Positions 1-8,900 of a DNA stretch of 64,000 nucleotides are shown here, piece by piece. Source of the stretch: an uncultured Bacteroidales bacterium (GTDB lineage: Bacteria; Bacteroidota; Bacteroidia; Bacteroidales; UBA932); NCBI GenBank assembly GCA_947167015.1, contig CAMVGM010000001.1:54372-118371 (forward strand). Direction: 5' to 3'. Below the pieces are notes generated by a model. That model searched no databases. It saw only the letters and a program-made list of their open reading frames with translations, and had not been told where the DNA came from. Every line of letters starts with the position of its first letter. Position 1 is the first letter of the stretch. Both the position numbers and the translations under genes were made by a program.

Positions 1-154
1 TCGAGCGCCTTTCCCTTCTCATCTAAGATTTCATACTGCAGGATGCCGTGTTCGGTCTCTTCGACCAGGTTCAGCCTGCATTTGTACTTGTGTCTCCATC
101 TACGGAGGAAGGAGTTCCATCCGCGCGTCAGGTAGGCCCCGAGGATCGGGCGGA
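1..154 (-). other. Open frame running off the left edge; unproven gene fragment
   Basis: Downstream of the TPR/AraC gene, one minus-strand frame stays open from about position 250 to the window edge. It gives a protein-like peptide containing NSFLRRWRHKYKC and, further on, EETEHGILQYEILDE. I found no ATG, GTG or TTG in the part that would begin it, and it overlaps the end of the regulator gene. It may be the 5' part of a neighbouring gene with an unusual start, or chance, since GC-rich DNA keeps wrong frames open. No function can be given. Confidence 0.15.
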
Positions 155-1828
155 CTATTTTCTGGCGGCGTATCGGGTCGGGGTCTTTCCGAAGGTTTTC
201 TTGAAGGACCGGGTGAAGGAGGCCACGTCGGAGTAGGCGCAAAGTTCGGACACCTCCGTGACATTGAGTTCCGGATGGTTGTCCAGCAGGAAACAGGCCC
301 GACGCATGCGGACTGTCTGGATGAACGACTGGGGCGTTTCGCCGAGCAGGGTGGAAAGCCGCTGGCGCAGCAGGTAGGGACTGAGGCGCAGGCGCTCCGC
401 AGCCGTTGCCGCATCGACGGAGCCGTTGGCGATGAGGTCGTTGACGACGGTCACGGCTTGCTCCACGAACTCCCGGTCAGCCGGGGCCAGTTCGTACTCC
501 CGGCCGCCGGCCGGCTCCCGCGTCTGCAGGATGTTGTCGTAATGGATATGCAACTGATTGTACTTCTCGCGCAGTTCGCGGATGTCCTGGCTGAGGGAAG
601 CGTTGATCTCCGCCTGGGTCCGGCTCCGGCGGCGCATGACGTACCAGATGCCCAGGGCGAGGAGCGAGAGCAATAGCGCCACGCCCACGCCGATCAGGAC
701 CGCCCGGACCCGCGCCTGCCGTTCGGCATGGTTCTCCAGCCTGAGCCAGTCGTTGCCGTATTCGGCATCGTAACGGGCGAGGGATTCCGCGGTCGTTACC
801 TTGTAAATGGAATCCTTGAGGTCGTTGAAACGGTAGAATTCGGCGCTGGCCGCTTCCGGATCGCCGGTCCGCCAGAGGGACTCGTACAGGCCGCGGCGGG
901 CCTGGATCTCGTTGTAGGGATCCTGGAGGGCCGAGAAGATCTCCGCTGCCTCCCGGTAGTACGGAATCGCCTCCGCATAGTGTTCCAGCGCCATCTGCGT
1001 CATGCCCATCTTGTTGTCGGCGATGCCGAGCGAATGCGCATCCCTCACGCCTTTGAAATACGGGATGATCTCTTCCAGCAGCGCTTCCGCCTCTTTCCAG
1101 CGGTTCAGGCCAACGAGGGCGGACGCCTTCTGTGCCAACCGCACCTTGGCGTTGTACTCCCGGCCCAGGGCCATCTCCGTGTTGTAGGCGTCGTCGGCAT
1201 AGCGGAGCGCCTCCGTGTCCTTCCCTTCTGCATGGAACACCTCGGACGCTGTCCCCTGAAGGACGGCCAGCCGGGCGGGATTGTCCACCTTGGACGCATA
1301 CTCAAGCGCCCGGAGGATGTACTTCTCCGCCTCGGCGGGCTGGTTCGCGCCCACGTAGATCCCGGCGATGGTGTTGAGCGAGGAACTGATCCGGTCCGGA
1401 TCGCCGCTCTTCTCGTCCAGCGCGAAACACTGCATGGCATATTCCGCAGCCTTCTGGAAATCCGACATACGGAAATAGCTGATGGCCAGCAAGTTCAGGC
1501 AGTCGGCGCGCGACTCGTCATCGTCTTCGGGAAACTCGGGCAGTGACTTCTGCCCGTAAGCGATCGCGGAAGCATACGCCTGCATATCGTAGAACCATTC
1601 GCCGGCCCAGTACCATACGTTCGCCTTCAGTTCCTGCACCGGCGAGTCTGCGGCATAGGACATCGGTTCATCCAGGAAGTCCTCCTCCAGCAGGCGGGCG
1701 AAAAAAGCATTCGCCGTAGCTGGCGAGGGATTGTCGTCGAAATGGGACAAAGCATCCTCCACCGCTCCGGCGAAGGCCGGCATGCAACAGAGGAGCAAGG
1801 ACAAGAGGATCAGGGTCGGTTTTTTCAT
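155..1828 (-). CDS. Membrane-spanning TPR sensor with C-terminal AraC-type DNA-binding domain
   Basis: 557 aa. A signal peptide (cleavage near A20) is followed by a helical TPR-like region (about 30-350; for example NLLAISYFRMSDFQKAAEYA and the pairs around 245-300), one transmembrane helix (about 375-397) with an Arg-rich cytoplasmic stop, a short coiled coil (about 403-435) and an AraC/XylS-type helix-turn-helix domain (about 455-557, ending RSFKKTFGKTPTRYAARK). There is no kinase or receiver domain. The layout therefore suggests a one-component transmembrane regulator: TPRs outside, DNA-binding domain inside. The gene is divergent from two lipoprotein units whose promoters carry paired direct repeats of the type AraC proteins bind, so it is the best candidate regulator for them. 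Regulatory role is inference; domain order is read directly. The start is the ATG before a Lys-rich signal sequence. Confidence 0.85.
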   Translation of the reverse strand: MKKPTLILLSLLLCCMPAFAGAVEDALSHFDDNPSPATANAFFARLLEEDFLDEPMSYAADSPVQELKANVWYWAGEWFYDMQAYASAIAYGQKSLPEFPEDDDESRADCLNLLAISYFRMSDFQKAAEYAMQCFALDEKSGDPDRISSSLNTIAGIYVGANQPAEAEKYILRALEYASKVDNPARLAVLQGTASEVFHAEGKDTEALRYADDAYNTEMALGREYNAKVRLAQKASALVGLNRWKEAEALLEEIIPYFKGVRDAHSLGIADNKMGMTQMALEHYAEAIPYYREAAEIFSALQDPYNEIQARRGLYESLWRTGDPEAASAEFYRFNDLKDSIYKVTTAESLARYDAEYGNDWLRLENHAERQARVRAVLIGVGVALLLSLLALGIWYVMRRRSRTQAEINASLSQDIRELREKYNQLHIHYDNILQTREPAGGREYELAPADREFVEQAVTVVNDLIANGSVDAATAAERLRLSPYLLRQRLSTLLGETPQSFIQTVRMRRACFLLDNHPELNVTEVSELCAYSDVASFTRSFKKTFGKTPTRYAARK

Positions 1829-1917
1829 GCAATCTGTCGTTTGAACAATACAAAAATAAAAAAAAACCGACTTTATTTTTTATTCCTGCTTTACCTTGAT
1901 GCAGATAAATCCTGCGG

Positions 1918-1984
1918 TTTCGCGAAATGTCAAAATGATTTGACGAAATGCTAACGCATCCCGCCGGGGGACGTGTTAACTTTG
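1918..1984 (+). promoter_or_regulatory. Promoter with two AraC-style direct repeats (copy A)
   Basis: Repeat 1, TTTCGCGAAATGTCAA, is at 1918-1933. Repeat 2, TTTGACGAAATGCTAA, is at 1939-1954. They lie in direct orientation, 21 bp apart start to start (two helical turns). The Bacteroidota -7 box TAACTTTG lies at 1977-1984, 22 bp after repeat 2. A G/C-rich block (CCCGCCGGGGG) sits between. The same arrangement, with the same spacings, recurs at 4128-4194. The next gene is the 44-aa peptide gene at 2037. Confidence 0.75.
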
Positions 1985-2036
1985 TTGTTACTGAAAAGAA
2001 AGATAGGTTTTTTAATTATTTTAAATTTATTTAAAC

Positions 2037-2171
2037 ATGATGAAGGAAGTAAAAGATCTTTATGTTTCACCATGCATCAAGGTGGTGGAACTGTTCCCGG
2101 AAGAGATCATCGCTGCTTCCGGCGATGTACCTGTCAGCCCCGGCGGAGCGTGGCCGATTGAAAAGGTGTAA
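2037..2171 (+). CDS. Small lead peptide, 44 aa, IAAS-type
   Basis: Starts ATGATGAAGGAAG and encodes 44 aa: MMKEVKDLYVSPCIKVVELF at the N-terminus, then PEEIIAASGDVPVSP, ending PIEKV. No signal peptide or membrane helix. It sits about 50 nt after the -7 box and 17 nt before the lipoprotein gene at 2189, so it is the first cistron of that unit. It resembles the 43-aa product at 4401 (shared pattern K-x(2,3)-Y-x-S-P ... V-x-L ... I-A-A-S). Short proteins of this pattern occur often in Bacteroidales ahead of lipoprotein genes, as I recall them, but their function is not known. Possible roles are a translational lead, a peptide signal or a chaperone-like partner; none is shown. Confidence 0.6.
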   Translation: MMKEVKDLYVSPCIKVVELFPEEIIAASGDVPVSPGGAWPIEKV

Positions 2172-2188
2172 TTTAATCGAGACGAGAA

Positions 2189-4063
2189 ATGAAAGCAATG
2201 GACATCTTGAAAATGATGGCGCTGCCGATGGCGGCGGCCACGGTGATGCTCGCCGTCTCCTGTACCCGGGAGAAATTAGCGGACCCTCAGGACGGCGTGA
2301 AAGTTCATTCCATCCCTGTGTCGGTCGATGTGACCCGTGCCGAGGCGGATCCTTCCACGAAGGCGGTCTTTAATACCGAAACGAGTATACTCAACTTCAG
2401 TGAAGGCGATATGCTGAGTGTTACGGGCACTCACGAAACGGCTGGAACCTTCTCCGGAACTCTTGATTATAGTGGCTCCGGCAAGTTCAGCGGTAAAATC
2501 TTTACGGAGAATGAATTCACGGGCACGGCGACCGATTTGCTCTCGACGGCAAACCCGGTGGAAGCCACGCTCGTGCCGTTCGGATCCCATGAATCCGGGG
2601 CGTTTGCTCCCTGGATGGCTACTGCTGACGTGTCTTACGTCTTCGGGTTTAATTTTATTCCTGAAGTGTGCTTTGCCGGCACGCTGGCGGAGGCCGTCGA
2701 ACTGTTCAGCCTCGAGAAGGCGTATGCTTACAAAGACGGATTCTCCCTTTCCCCGGAGAACGCCGTCATAGAGTTCACGGTCAACGGCGTGGCCACCGGC
2801 ACCCATCAGGTGAGCGTCAGCGACGGCACGTTGACGATTTCCGGAACCGTCGTAGTTGCTGATACCAAGGCAAGCGCTCCTGACCCCGTGCCTGCGGCCA
2901 CGTTCGCCGTTGCGTTCCCCCCGGACGGTAAAAAGAACTACCTCGTCAGCATCGAGGGGTATCAGGACGTCGGCATCGAGAATTGCGAGTTGCAGGCAGG
3001 AACCATCTACAAAGCGGAAAGAACAACCAAGGCTGTGCCTGCCGAAGATGATTGCCTTAAATTCACCGCCCTGAAGGACGGAAGTTCCGTCGCCCTCAAT
3101 AATGTGGAAGGCAATGCTCCCGAGCTTGAATACAGCCTGGACGGCAGCAGTTGGTCAATCTGGGACTATAGCGTGATTCCCCTTGACAAGGACGAATATG
3201 TCCTCTTCCGGGGCGAAAACGCCAATGGTTTCTCTCGAGCGGTAAACATATCGACAAACCCGGAAGAACAGACGCTCCAGTTTATCTATAGTCAATTTGT
3301 CATAGCGGGTCAGCTTGCGGCTTCCGGGAACGTCATGAGCCTGATTTATGATTGCCCGGATCTCACCGAATACTGTTTCTACGAATTATTTAAGGATTGT
3401 GCAGGCCTGGTTTCCGCTCCGAGGCTGCCGGCCATGACGGTGCCGAAGAGTGCTTATGAAAAGATGTTCCAAGGATGTTCGGACCTGACGGCCACACCCG
3501 ATCTGCCTGCCACCACGGTTGGCGAAACGGGATATGAAGGCATGTTCATGGATTGTATCAATCTGACATCCGTCCCTGCGTCATTGCCGGCAAAAGTAGT
3601 AGAAGCAACAGCCTATGGTTTTATGTTCGACGGATGCACAAGTCTAACCAAGGCTCCTGATATCCTTGCCGAAGAAGTGAAGGCTGCGGGGTGTATGAGC
3701 ATGTTCCATGAATGTACAAACCTTGTCAAAGCTCCCGCTTTACCTGCTACCACCGTGGGTATGTTGGGCTACAATAATATGTTCATGGGTTGTAGTTCAT
3801 TGGAGGAATCTCCGGAACTGCCGGCAGAAGTGGTTAATCTTTATGGAGTATATGGGTTTATGTTCCAGCAGTGTACTAAGCTGAAGAAAATCACGATGCT
3901 CGCGACAACCGTGCAGGCAAATGCATTCCCGAACTGGATTGCCGGCGTGCCCTCGGGGGGAACCTTCGTCATGAGCAAAGACGCCAACTGGAGCCCTGAC
4001 CCTTCGGCAGCGAATTATGTGGCAGGAATCGTTCCGGACGGCTGGACCGTCGAAACGAAGTAA
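2189..4063 (+). CDS. Surface lipoprotein with BspA-like leucine-rich repeats
   Basis: 624 aa. A signal peptide ends in the lipobox LAVSC (Cys25), so the protein is lipid-anchored and probably surface-exposed. The N-terminal half (about 30-280) has the look of a fimbrillin-like beta domain (STKAVFNTE, then FSEGDMLSV). From about 385 to 590 it carries tandem repeats of 24-27 residues of the type MFxGCxxLTxxPxLPATTV (for example GCSDLTATPDLPATTV and ECTNLVKAPALPATTV), the BspA-like or DUF285-like LRR class associated with adhesion. A C-terminal cap follows (GTFVMSKDANWSPD). It is cotranscribed with the small peptide at 2037 and followed by an intrinsic terminator at 4089. Role in adhesion or host/plant surface binding is inferred from the family. 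Confidence 0.8.
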   Translation: MKAMDILKMMALPMAAATVMLAVSCTREKLADPQDGVKVHSIPVSVDVTRAEADPSTKAVFNTETSILNFSEGDMLSVTGTHETAGTFSGTLDYSGSGKFSGKIFTENEFTGTATDLLSTANPVEATLVPFGSHESGAFAPWMATADVSYVFGFNFIPEVCFAGTLAEAVELFSLEKAYAYKDGFSLSPENAVIEFTVNGVATGTHQVSVSDGTLTISGTVVVADTKASAPDPVPAATFAVAFPPDGKKNYLVSIEGYQDVGIENCELQAGTIYKAERTTKAVPAEDDCLKFTALKDGSSVALNNVEGNAPELEYSLDGSSWSIWDYSVIPLDKDEYVLFRGENANGFSRAVNISTNPEEQTLQFIYSQFVIAGQLAASGNVMSLIYDCPDLTEYCFYELFKDCAGLVSAPRLPAMTVPKSAYEKMFQGCSDLTATPDLPATTVGETGYEGMFMDCINLTSVPASLPAKVVEATAYGFMFDGCTSLTKAPDILAEEVKAAGCMSMFHECTNLVKAPALPATTVGMLGYNNMFMGCSSLEESPELPAEVVNLYGVYGFMFQQCTKLKKITMLATTVQANAFPNWIAGVPSGGTFVMSKDANWSPDPSAANYVAGIVPDGWTVETK

Positions 4064-4088
4064 TTCCTCTGAATCCCGGTGTTTTAAA

Positions 4089-4121
4089 GGATGGCCGTTC
4101 GTCAAACGGCCATCCTTTTTT
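4089..4121 (+). terminator. Intrinsic terminator
   Basis: Inverted repeat GGATGGCCGTT (4089-4099) and AACGGCCATCC (4105-4115) with a 5-nt loop, followed directly by a T-run. It closes the 2037-4063 unit and insulates it from the promoter that begins 7 bp later. Confidence 0.9.
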
Positions 4122-4127
4122 ATACGA

Positions 4128-4194
4128 TTTCGCCAAATGCTAAAAAATATTGACGGAATGCTAAAAGTCTCCGCGCGGGGGTGCTGTATCTTTG
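4128..4194 (+). promoter_or_regulatory. Promoter with two AraC-style direct repeats (copy B)
   Basis: Repeat 1, TTTCGCCAAATGCTAA, is at 4128-4143. Repeat 2, ATTGACGGAATGCTAA, is at 4149-4164. The spacing is again 21 bp. The -7 box TATCTTTG is at 4187-4194, 38 bp after the start of repeat 2, exactly as in copy A. The GC-rich block before the -7 box is also kept (CCGCGCGGGGG). This is a second target of the same regulator, by inference the membrane AraC-type protein at 155-1828. Confidence 0.75.
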
Positions 4195-4218
4195 CTGTTC
4201 GTAAAGCGAACGTATCCC

Positions 4219-4374
4219 ATGCAGGAAAAGACACCCGAACAGCAGGACGCACTGGGCCAGGCACTGGATTATCTGGATGCACTGCTCGAAATCGAGTTCA
4301 AGCCCATTGAACCCGAGCATTCGGATACGCCCCAGGCGGAAGAAGCCCCAGACACGGAAAAAACCTCGGACTGA
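4219..4374 (+). CDS. Small acidic protein, 51 aa, function unknown
   Basis: Encodes 51 aa starting MQEKTPEQQDALGQALDYLD and ending TEKTSD. It is Glu/Asp/Pro-rich after residue 30, with no signal peptide. The start chosen is the ATG 25 nt after the -7 box. An in-frame codon further upstream overlaps the -7 box and cannot be used from that promoter. It is the first cistron of the unit that continues with the 43-aa peptide, the FISUMP-like lipoprotein and the M64 protein. The sequence does not match the IAAS peptides. I do not recognise it. Confidence 0.5.
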   Translation: MQEKTPEQQDALGQALDYLDALLEIEFKPIEPEHSDTPQAEEAPDTEKTSD

Positions 4375-4400
4375 TCGTCTATCAACAAATCAATAAGCGT

Positions 4401-4532
4401 ATGATTACACAAACAAAAGAGCAGTACACCTCGCCCAGGAGCGAGGAACTGGACGTCCGGCTCGAGGGCGTGATTGCCGCCAGCCTGGATCCCTCCTACA
4501 CGAATCCGTTCAATCCGGAGAAGCCCCTTTAA
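4401..4532 (+). CDS. Small lead peptide, 43 aa, IAAS-type
   Basis: Encodes 43 aa starting MITQTKEQYTSPRSEELDVR, then LEGVIAASLDPSYTNP, ending NPEKPL. It lies 26 nt after the 51-aa gene and 18 nt before the lipoprotein gene at 4551. It aligns with the peptide at 2037 over K-x(2)-Y-x-S-P, the hydrophobic strand before the IAAS box and the Pro-rich tail. No signal peptide. Function unknown. Its position directly before a lipoprotein gene, as for the 2037 peptide, is the main reason to treat it as real. Confidence 0.55.
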   Translation: MITQTKEQYTSPRSEELDVRLEGVIAASLDPSYTNPFNPEKPL

Positions 4533-4550
4533 CCGCCAAATCGAATTGTT

Positions 4551-5948
4551 ATGAAAAAGATTTATATGATCCTCGGCGCAGCCCTTCTCTGCCTGACCGG
4601 CTGCGACAAGACCTTGACGACGACCCCGCAGCATCTCAAGCTCGATCTCACCATTAACAATCAGATGGCCCCCGCCACCAAGTCCGTGAAGACCGACTGG
4701 GCCGACGGGGACAAGGTCTATGTTTTTTTCGGTTTGCCGGAAGAGCATCCCACACCGGCTTACCTGACGCTGACCCGCAGTGGCTCTTCCTGGACGGAAG
4801 CCTGGACGGAAGGCCTGGAGGCGGAGATCGCCGCCACGACCAGCGGCACCCTTACCGCTTTCTTCAGCCCGATAGACATCAACAGTATGACTTATTTCAC
4901 CGATTGGAAATGGTATAATTTCAGCGGCAATAATTATTGCTTTGCTCTTGCCTGCAACAATGTTCCATATACGGTGTCAGCCGGAGTCTTGTCGGCAACA
5001 ATGGATCTGGCACTGTCCAGCGGGGAGTTTGTCCAGTTCTTCCTGCCCGGGGAGGCGGACAATGTCGCCAACCTGACTTTCTCGAGTGACAATATCATGA
5101 AAAGTCAGGGAGCAGGGATGATAGATGAGACCGGTAAGGTTTGTCTTGGAAACCAAGCCTACTCATATCCAATTCCCGGCTTTGCATATGATGGCGGAAT
5201 CATCTTCAGCGGGTCGCTTAAAACCGGCGTTTCCGGCAATGAAACAGCATACACATTCACGATCGTGGATAGCAAAGGTACCGCTGACACGGCCGATGAC
5301 GTAACATACACGCTTACCAAAACGGCGACAATCAGCTATAAAGACGCCATCTTGCTTCCCGAATTGAGCAAATGGTCAGTTCTCCCTGAGGTCGTGGACC
5401 TGGGCCTCACTTCTGGTGTGAAGTGGGCGAAATTCAACCTCGGGGCAACGAAGCCGGACGAATGCGGCAATTACTACGCCTGGGGTGAGACTGAACCGAA
5501 GTCGGCATATACCTGGGACACCTATTTTGACACCACCGACGGAGGAACCACGTTCACCAAGTATGCAACGGACAAGAAGACGGTTCTCGACCCCGAAGAT
5601 GACGCGGCCTATGCTGCCCTGGGCGGAAAGTTCCGGATGCCGACGATTGCGGATTGGACGGATTTGATTAACGGATGTGATTGGGATTGGAAGACGACAG
5701 ACGACGGATATGCCGCCAACGGTTACCTGGTAACTGGCCCGAGCGGAAATACCATCTTCCTTCCCGCCGCAGGCAACCGGGCCGGTACCAATCTCTACGG
5801 TGTCGGCACTTACGGGGACTACTGGTCTTCTTCGCTCGGCGTGTACTACTCGAAAGACGCCAGGGACATATACTTCATTTCGAACAACGTGGCCAGGAGC
5901 ACCAACGACCGTCGCCTCGGCTTCCCTATCCGTCCCGTCAGCGACTAA
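4551..5948 (+). CDS. Lipoprotein with fimbrillin-like N-terminus and FISUMP/C-lectin-like C-terminus
   Basis: 465 aa. The signal peptide ends LCLTGC (Cys18), giving a lipoprotein. The N-terminal half (about 25-270) resembles a fimbrillin-like domain (ATKSVKTDWADGDKVYVFF is typical of these lipoproteins). The C-terminal part (about 280-465) is a FISUMP-like module: VVDLGLTSGVKWAKFNLGA, YYAWGETEPK, GGKFRMPTIADWTDLI, FLPAAGNR, YWSSS and a final RLGFPIRPV. This module is distantly like the formylglycine-enzyme/C-lectin fold and usually occurs on exported Bacteroidota proteins. It is probably a surface binding protein. It belongs to the unit starting at 4219 and is followed 26 nt later by the M64 gene. 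Ligand unknown. Confidence 0.75.
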   Translation: MKKIYMILGAALLCLTGCDKTLTTTPQHLKLDLTINNQMAPATKSVKTDWADGDKVYVFFGLPEEHPTPAYLTLTRSGSSWTEAWTEGLEAEIAATTSGTLTAFFSPIDINSMTYFTDWKWYNFSGNNYCFALACNNVPYTVSAGVLSATMDLALSSGEFVQFFLPGEADNVANLTFSSDNIMKSQGAGMIDETGKVCLGNQAYSYPIPGFAYDGGIIFSGSLKTGVSGNETAYTFTIVDSKGTADTADDVTYTLTKTATISYKDAILLPELSKWSVLPEVVDLGLTSGVKWAKFNLGATKPDECGNYYAWGETEPKSAYTWDTYFDTTDGGTTFTKYATDKKTVLDPEDDAAYAALGGKFRMPTIADWTDLINGCDWDWKTTDDGYAANGYLVTGPSGNTIFLPAAGNRAGTNLYGVGTYGDYWSSSLGVYYSKDARDIYFISNNVARSTNDRRLGFPIRPVSD

Positions 5949-5974
5949 TTTTAAAGTCACTAATCCCTATTCGT

Positions 5975-8900
5975 ATGAAACGCTTTTTCGCCTTTACCCT
6001 TTGCCTGTCGGCCCTTCTGCTGGCCAGCTGCAAGAAGGAACCGTATCTGACCCTGTCGGGGCCGGCATCCGTCGAGCTGAGCGCCGACGGCGGCAGCGGA
6101 ACCATTTCTTTTACCGGGAACAATGACTGGACGGCCAGTTCCTCGGACTCGTGGGTGACTGTGTCGCCATCGTCGGGCACGGCTTCGGACGGCCCGGTGA
6201 CGGTCACGGTCAAGGCCACCGCCAACACGACGTATGAGGACCGCAGCGCAACGGTGACCATCCGTTCCGAAGGCCTTACGCAGAGCGTAACGGTCCGCCA
6301 GAGCGCGAACCTGGGCGTGGTGGTGCCGACGAAGTCGTACCAGATTGCCAGTGATGCCCGTACGATCGACGTGGAGGTGCAGGCGAACGTGGATTACAGT
6401 GTGTCGATATCGGACAGCTGGATCAAGCAGACAGGGACGAAGGGGCTGACGAGCAAGACGCTGAGTTTTGCCGTGGAGGCGAACGGGACGTATGACGCCC
6501 GGAGCGCGACGATTACAATCAAGCCGCAGTCGGGCGAAGCGCAGGCGATCAGCGTGACACAGGCGCAGAAGGACGCGCTGCTGGTAAGCAAGGCCACATA
6601 CAGCATGCCGTACGGCGGCGGAGAGGTCGAGGTGAAGGTGGAGTCGAACGTGGAGTTCGAGGTGAAGAGCGAGGTGGACTGGATCCAGTACGTGGAGACG
6701 AAGGGCCTGAGCGCTTCGACGGTACGGCTGAAAGTGGCGGAGAACAAGACGTACAAGGCCCGTGAAGGGAAGGTGACGCTTACGCAGAAGGGGGGCTCGC
6801 TGACGATAACGGTCACGGTCAAGCAGGACGGCCGCGTGGCGGTGACAGGCGTGACGCTGGACAAGAGCAGCCTGAGTTTGCTGCTCGGTGAGACCGAGAC
6901 GCTGAAGGCGACGGTGAAGCCGGACAATGCGACGGACAAGAGCGTGACGTGGAGCAGCAGCGATACGAAGGTCGCGACGGTGGACGAGAGCGGCATGGTG
7001 ACTGCGGTGGGCGCAGGCACGGCGAAGATCACGGCGAAGGCGGGCGACAAGACTGCCACGTGCTCCGTCACGGTGGATGGTTCGGTGGTAAAGGTAGGCG
7101 AAGGGACGCATATCCCTCCGGAGGGAGGTGAGTATGAACTGGACATCCAGTATGTTTCGAACAACTTTGCCGTGGAAATCGAGAAATCCGCGGAGTGGCT
7201 CTACTACATACAGACGAAAGCCCTGACCAAGGGGGCAATCGTTTTAGCCGCGCAGGAGAACGAAACGGTTTCAACCCGCAGCGCCAAGGTGACGATCAAA
7301 GATAAGGACGGCAAGGCAAGTCCGGTCACGGTAACCGTGACCCAGGATGCCTATGAAACCGCGACAAAAGCCTATGATATCTTGATGGAGTTCTACAATG
7401 CCATGGGTGGACCGAAGTGGAAGAAGCAGGAAAACTGGGGGCGGAAGGACGTGAGTCTTGCGCTGTGGCAAGGCGTCGGTTTCTTCCCCGAGAAGGGTGT
7501 GGAAGGACTTTCCTTCGAAGAAACGGGTTTACAGGGTGAATTGCCTGAATGCCTCGGAGAACTGACTTCCCTCCGTGATTTTTGGCTTCAGAACGAGACC
7601 GGAGTGACCGGAACCCTGCCGAAGTCATTTGCCAAATTGGTCAAAATGCAGAATGTAACCATCCTTAACACCTCTATGACTTCACTGCGTGACGTTTTCG
7701 GCGGGATGAAGGAGTTGAGGTATCTGCAGGTCACCGCGAATGACAAGATGACGGGGCCGCTGCCCGAAAGCGCCGGAAACTCTCCGGCAATGGAAGGGTT
7801 GCGTTTTGTTTCCAACCGCTTTACCGGTGACCTTCCGGCCTCTTGGGCGAGGTTCGGTACCGAACTTTGGGTCGGGGATAATTGCCTGAGCGGGATTGTC
7901 CCGGCTGAGTACCTCGCGGTAGGGGACGACACGTGGCTGATTGACAATGTCCTGTACCAAAGGGAGGGATACGGCTTCGATATCAGTAATATCAATCTGC
8001 ACGGAGGGAAGTTCTGGCAGAAGGGTACGGTCAAGGACCTGAACGGAAAGAGTTTCTCTTTCCAGGATGTGGTTGCGAAGAACAAATACACCGTGTACCT
8101 GTTTTGGGCGACGTGGTGTCCTTTCTCAAAGGTGCTGATGCCGCAGTTGAAGGATTATTATGCGCATTACCACAAGGACGGCCTGGAAATCATCGCCACG
8201 ATAGCTGCCGGAGATTCTGATGGCAGCACCCCTTTGTTGGAAGCCCAGAAAAAGGAAGTGAAAGAGAAAGGTTACGACAAATGGTACAATTATTACTTCT
8301 TCCAGACGGAGCCGCCGGCTTACCCGGCGGCAGTTCCTGTTGCCGAGGTTTATGATCAGGAAGGGAATATCCTGTTCAGCAGTTTTTCTTATCTCCATGA
8401 TCCGGTCCGTCAGCGTTTCGGGCGAATTGCATCTTCGGATCTGATCCCTTTCCTGGAGACCCTGCTCGGCCCTGCGGATCTTTCGGATGTACATACCTCC
8501 AAGGATTTCTCGAAGGACGGCGAAGTGCTGACCCTGCAGAAAGCGACGAAGGGCAAGGGAATCAATATCGTGTTTATGGGAGACGCCTACACGGATCAGG
8601 ACATGGATACGGGCGGCCTTTACGAAACCGTGATGAAGGAATCGATGGAGGAGTTCTTTGCCGAAGAACCGTACAAGTCTTTCAGGGACCGCTTCAACGT
8701 ATATGCAGTCAAGGCGGTTTCCGTCAATGACCGGATCGGGAGTGGCTATTCTACCGCGCTTTCCTGCTATTACGGGACCGGCACAGTGGTGCTGGGTGAT
8801 GACGACAAGTGTTACTCCTATGCCCTGAAGGTGCCGGGAATCAAGACGCAGGACAATCTGCTGGTCTGTGTTATGGTAAATGGCAATATCAGCAAGGGAA

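Noticed and set aside
3340..3950. Nucleotide-level tandem repeat as a phase-variable element
   Set aside because: The repeat units are similar only as protein (24-27 residues) and differ in DNA; they are ordinary BspA-like repeats.
4551..5948. Diversity-generating retroelement target
   Set aside because: The C-terminal fold is compatible, but no reverse transcriptase or template repeat is in the window.
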